Positions 59,640-64,000 of a DNA stretch of 64,000 bases are shown one piece after another. The first letter of the stretch is position 1. Every line of letters begins with the position of its first letter. The notes under the pieces are model-generated. The model was not told the origin of the DNA and ran no database searches. It worked only from the letters and a program-made list of their open reading frames with translations. The position numbers were made by a program, and so were the translations under genes. The stretch spans positions 3,286,001 to 3,350,000 of the forward strand of contig JAVHKY010000024.1 of NCBI GenBank assembly GCA_035079385.1, read 5' to 3'. This DNA comes from Aspidiotus rigidus. Its lineage: Eukaryota; Arthropoda; Insecta; Hemiptera; Diaspididae.

Positions 59640-61800
59640 AACCTTAATATAAATACCACAGCAATACCAGTGAGGACAATATAATTATTTATTTATCGAA
59701 CATTTTTATATTTTAAATGTGAAAACTTTCTTTAATCTCGGCCAAAATGAATATTTAGTTTTGAACTTTTATACGACAAAATTTAATATAATTATTAACA
59801 TAAATTTATAATTCATAATTACTTTATTTCATTCCAATAAATAATAAAAAATATTCATAATTTAAATAACATCAATAAAGTGTCAATATCAACAAATAAA
59901 TAAATTATTTAAGAAACATATTTTCATTATGAATATAATAATAATTATTGATATTCCTATAGTTACAAGAATTATGTGAAAGGAAAAATTCGGAAAAAAT
60001 TGAATATCAAATTAAAATTGAAAGATTTTAATTCAAAATATTGAATTTATTTATTTTTATTTATTTTAATTTACGAGCTACTAGCAGCCTGCCTTCAGGG
60101 CTATGAGCTCGGCAAGATTGTGTGATTATATACGTGAGAGGAAGAGAATTAAAATGAAGTAAATTCTCAAAATATTAGTTGGAATAAGTAAATTTATTAA
60201 TAATACAATTAAAAATTTCAATTTGAATGAAATGAATGAAATTTTTATTAAAAAATGAATTACCGGTAAAATATTTTTGTGAATTATATGTATAAAAAAA
60301 TAGAAAAAAATAATAATTCAGATATAATAAGTATAAAAATTGATAATTCTATCGATAAATTTATATAAATATTTTTGTGATTGTAAATAAATATTAATAT
60401 ATTAATTGAATTATAATTTGATTTAATTATAATAATAATGATAATAATATTAATAATAATATTCAATTCAATTCTATTTAGGATGATAGTGACAAATACA
60501 AAATTGATAGACAAAGCGCAATATATAGGTACACTCTCTATGCTCCAACGGGGCAAGCGGGAGGGATTATTATCAAATATTAATCATAGAAGTACGTAAT
60601 TATACAAACTTGGGCAGCAACACGACCAATCACAAAAATACAACAATAAAAAATAAAAGTAACACAGAACACTTATCACATAACAACAAGTAACAACCAA
60701 ACATACATTGCACAAACACACAAGCACCAAGGCACTGCACAGCGTAATTCTATATCAGAGTAGAGTAACCCAGACTAAATTATTTATTGCCTTGAAGTAT
60801 ATTTTTAACTCCTTTTTTAGATTTTGATATTCTATTTTCTTTTCTGATTTTGACCAGAAGTTTATTGAAGAGTTCACTGCCCTGAAGTCTTGCCTGTATC
60901 ACCAAGTGCAATTTTAACCATGGGGGAAACATGGCAAGCATGGTACCCCCTGTTCCTGTTCTATTTCTTCCTACATACACATGAATAAAATTTTTATTTT
61001 TAAAAATAAATATGAGCAGTCTTATTTTATGGAGTTCTTACACCTTTGAAACTAACATTTTACTACAAAAATCTCTTGTTCTGAAGCTCTATTTTTGGAT
61101 AAGCATAATCTCACAACATACCTTATTCTATAATACTTTTATGGGTTTTAGGTGTTTCAAAGCTCCCTAGTGCATCATACCATAGTTCAATATAGACTCA
61201 TAAAAGGGGAAATACAATTTTTGTAGGTGAAAACTAATGAAATTTTTCTTTAATGATGGAACAAATAGTTCATGTAATAATAATGATAATGATATCAGTT
61301 AAATTGAAAGAATTTTATTCAAAACAAAAATTAAATAATATTATTGCAATAAGATTTATTGAATTGATAATTAATATAAAAGGTCATGGTGATTTAATAA
61401 TATGTAATATCATATTATTGTTTGATTTAAATTAGTTTTTAAAAAATTTTAGTAAGATATAATCTAATTGATTTGATAAATGAATTCATAAGATTGTTGA
61501 AATAATTTTCAAATTATTTATCAAATTTTAAACTTGACAAAATCAATGTTAATTCAACTAAATACATATAAAATATTTTATTAATATAAATATGATTATA
61601 AGTATTTAATTTCCAATATAAAAATTTTATACAATTAAATAAATAAAATTGGAGTCAATTTGAAATGAATTCCTGTGTATTGATTAAATTTTTGAAATTT
61701 ACTTTTAATAATAAAATTTATTCATGAAAATTCAAATAATTAAATCAATAATATGTATTATATTTGTAATGATGAATAAAATAAAATTATTATAATGGTC
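59640..61800. other. strongly A+T-rich block, possible nuclear mitochondrial DNA
   Basis: By eye well above 75% A+T, richer than the rest of the window. On the minus strand, 60556-60284 reads 'FIYNHKNIYINLSIELSIFI' then 'LIISELLFFSIF', which resembles the 'F.GFH....LKLGM.LFI.SE.FFF.SFF' segment of insect COX3. On the plus strand, from 61253, it reads 'MMEQIV' then 'HVIIMIMIS' and later 'RFIELI', loosely like the N-terminal region of COX2. Both are weak because simple A+T-rich sequence favours I, N, F and L. A LINE 3' end (60045-60160) is inserted in or beside it. Confidence 0.3.
60045..60160 (-). mobile_element. LINE 3' end
   Basis: The minus strand reads GAGCTCATAGCCCTGAAGG ... TAGTAGCTCGTAAATTAAA, matching the 3' end of the LINE at 20.3 kb, followed by an A-rich tail. 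Only about 100 bp of element remains. Confidence 0.65.
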
Positions 61801-64000
61801 CATTGCTTAGAATCCCTTGATTTGAAGATATAAGTATCTCGGCTGAAAATAGCGGGCTTTCAACCCTTCTCCTTCCATAATGAATTCACTGTAGGTATTG
61901 CAGGAAGCCAAAACCCAAAAACTGTATTCATTGCCAAATTATCCACCATTAAGCTGAAAATCAAGAGCCAACTTTTTAAAATCTCTAATGTATGAATGAT
62001 AAAAGTTGAAAGCCAAAAGTCGAGATGAAATTTTCGGCCACAAGTATAAGATATAAGAATCTAAACGTATTCTTACCTATGTAAACAATTGTGGCATGCA
62101 ATCACTTCGCCGCATTGACGAGAATAGCTCTAGGTCCTTATTTATGAGAATAATAATTCTTCTTACCTTCCTCAGCTAGTGGTGGTTTTTGTATTGTACC
62201 TATAGTACCTACTGAGGAATTAACAATAAAGATCAACCTATCTCCAATCACCTTGAACTTATGTGTATAATATACGCGAGTTCTAGCTGGGCCCTAGTTC
62301 TGACAAACACATCAGAATACCTGGAACCAGCGTGGTTCGTTCAACAGTAACGGTACTTTTGCTGGATAAGAAAGAGGTATCTAAATTATGGCGATATGCA
62401 TGTGATAAGAATAGAAAATTTGGAATTACCCTTGAATGGAGCATCAGAGTTGAAAGTTTCGTCATGCCATCTAATTTGTAGAATGCATGGTTGCGACACC
62501 TTTCATGGGATCCAAATCTGCTTCATTCGAATTTTATTTCAATGTTTCAATTTTTCTTCCATATACATGTACCACCATAGTTTGGAATTTGGATACCTCT
62601 TTCAATTTCTCCCCACTCAGTGAAAATACAGCGCGGTGCTAGCGTTGCCCCTTTTGAATGTCGTAAGAATTTTCAAGACAGTGTAGTTCCTTTAAATACT
62701 GTTTCTTGAGGGTAAAATTGCCGCAGCCTACACTGCACTGCTAATGCACAAAATAAATATTTCTAAATAGAGAAAAATGGATGTACAGTAGGTATAGCTG
62801 TGCGAAAAAATTGAAAGTAGTTTGCAAGTCAATGAAGAAATACGTAGACGACTTCTAACATCGTAATTTGGAGCCAGCAAAATCAGCATAGGTGTCTAAT
62901 AATTGGAGTTACCGCTTATAGGCAGAAAAATCTCTTATAATTTCAATTCATTTTAGATGTAGTATAGGTTTAGAGTGAAAATTCCTAATCGTCCTCAAAT
63001 CTAATGTTCATTTTTTTAATTTTTTTTTTTTTTTGGTCTTTGAGGTGTTTCGCGATTTTGTAATTCTATTTTGTGCAAAATAAGAACCTGCAAATTTGAA
63101 ACGATTACAATTCTGTGGACCCCTAGGTACACACTAACTTATTTTCCTGTTGCCAATCCAGTTATATATAATTTTTTGGCATTTAAAGCAAGAAAACGAA
63201 TTTGTAGTTAGAAAAAAATCGGTTTTAAGGACAAAGTAAGTTAGATTTAACAGAAATTTAAAATTTAAAATAATCTCTATAACGTATCAAGTCAATTAAC
63301 GGGAGTAAGTAACGTATAGGGCTCGAAAATTAGAAACGCAATGTATTAATTAAAGGACGCGATGATGCGACTACTTCTTGTTGCAAAACCGCGATCACAA
63401 TAGAGGCTCCTTTAACGTTCCTGTAAAGTTATTCCTTTTATCAACCAGGACATCACTATAGTATACATCGTTCATTTAACTCTACATTATTTCGAGATCG
63501 TCTTCTCCATAATTTCTAAGTGGTGCGCAGGCAGATATTGTGTACAACGAAAACCTACTTTTTGAGGAGACATTATTCCGTTAATTTGCCACTATGAAAA
63601 TTATGTCTACACTGAGAGAAATAAACTGTAATTTTTTATCGCAGAATAGTAAAATTGAATAGAAAATCTGTAAAATTTAATGGAAATGCTGGAATAATCA
63701 CAGCATTCTTCAGTAATTTAGGCGTTTATCAAAATTTACTCCATTGGTTTATGATTTTCTCATTCAAAAAATAGTACTAGTTCAAGAGCAGAGGAGGAAA
63801 AATTACAGAATTTGATAGTATGGTACAGTTCGAGTAGTAATTAATTCACAGATTGTATTATTTACAGTATAAGTACATCATGAAAGACTGTAACTAATGT
63901 TTCGATAGTATTTTTCACCGCATACACTAATCAATAAAATCAGTGCGCGATCACTATTATTTACAGAATGTACGTTTAAACGCGTAATTTACTTGTGAAT
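61800..64000. other. intergenic DNA, no gene
   Basis: No coding region, RNA gene or element border is supported. Short frames near 62283-62623 have no motif. A T run lies at about 63014-63034. Confidence 0.4.

Overview
The window looks like animal nuclear DNA, most likely from an insect. It has short introns (about 60-900 bp) with GT...AG borders, A+T-rich intergenic DNA, many decayed retroelements, and typical animal housekeeping genes. There are no operons, Shine-Dalgarno sites or CRISPR arrays. I cannot fix the order; a hemipteran is only a guess.

Layout. Positions 1-25,900 are almost gene-free. They hold Jockey-type LINE pieces, Penelope-like (GIY-YIG-bearing) pieces, a non-autonomous hAT element with a perfect 8-bp target duplication (5270-6461), long palindromes, and three clusters of a repeat carrying many TGACGTCA palindromes. 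A three-exon gene of unknown function lies at 25,985-27,141 (minus). Positions 27,500-34,500 are again transposon debris and palindromes.

Positions 35,200-56,400 form a compact gene cluster: Rab19 (minus), a decayed LINE, EB1/MAPRE (plus), proteasome beta4/PSMB2 (minus), DAP3/mRpS29 (plus), a small membrane-protein gene (minus), and Homer (plus). EB1 and PSMB2 are tail-to-tail. So are DAP3 and the small membrane-protein gene, with stops 67 bp apart. PSMB2/DAP3 and the membrane-protein gene/Homer are head-to-head. Exon joins were worked out by hand from splice sites, frame and family knowledge; all reading frames close. Positions 56,400-64,000 hold no certain gene, two hAT-like miniature elements, and a very A+T-rich block (59.2-61.8 kb) that may contain old mitochondrial DNA.

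The most interesting items are: (1) two tandem versions of EB1 exon 3, both exactly 241 nt, with phases that force mutually exclusive use; (2) hammerhead-ribozyme-like folds in repeat DNA at 10.2 kb and 36.1 kb; (3) a DAP3 whose P-loop and Walker B aspartate are both altered; (4) the TGACGTCA-rich repeat family; (5) the unknown three-exon gene.
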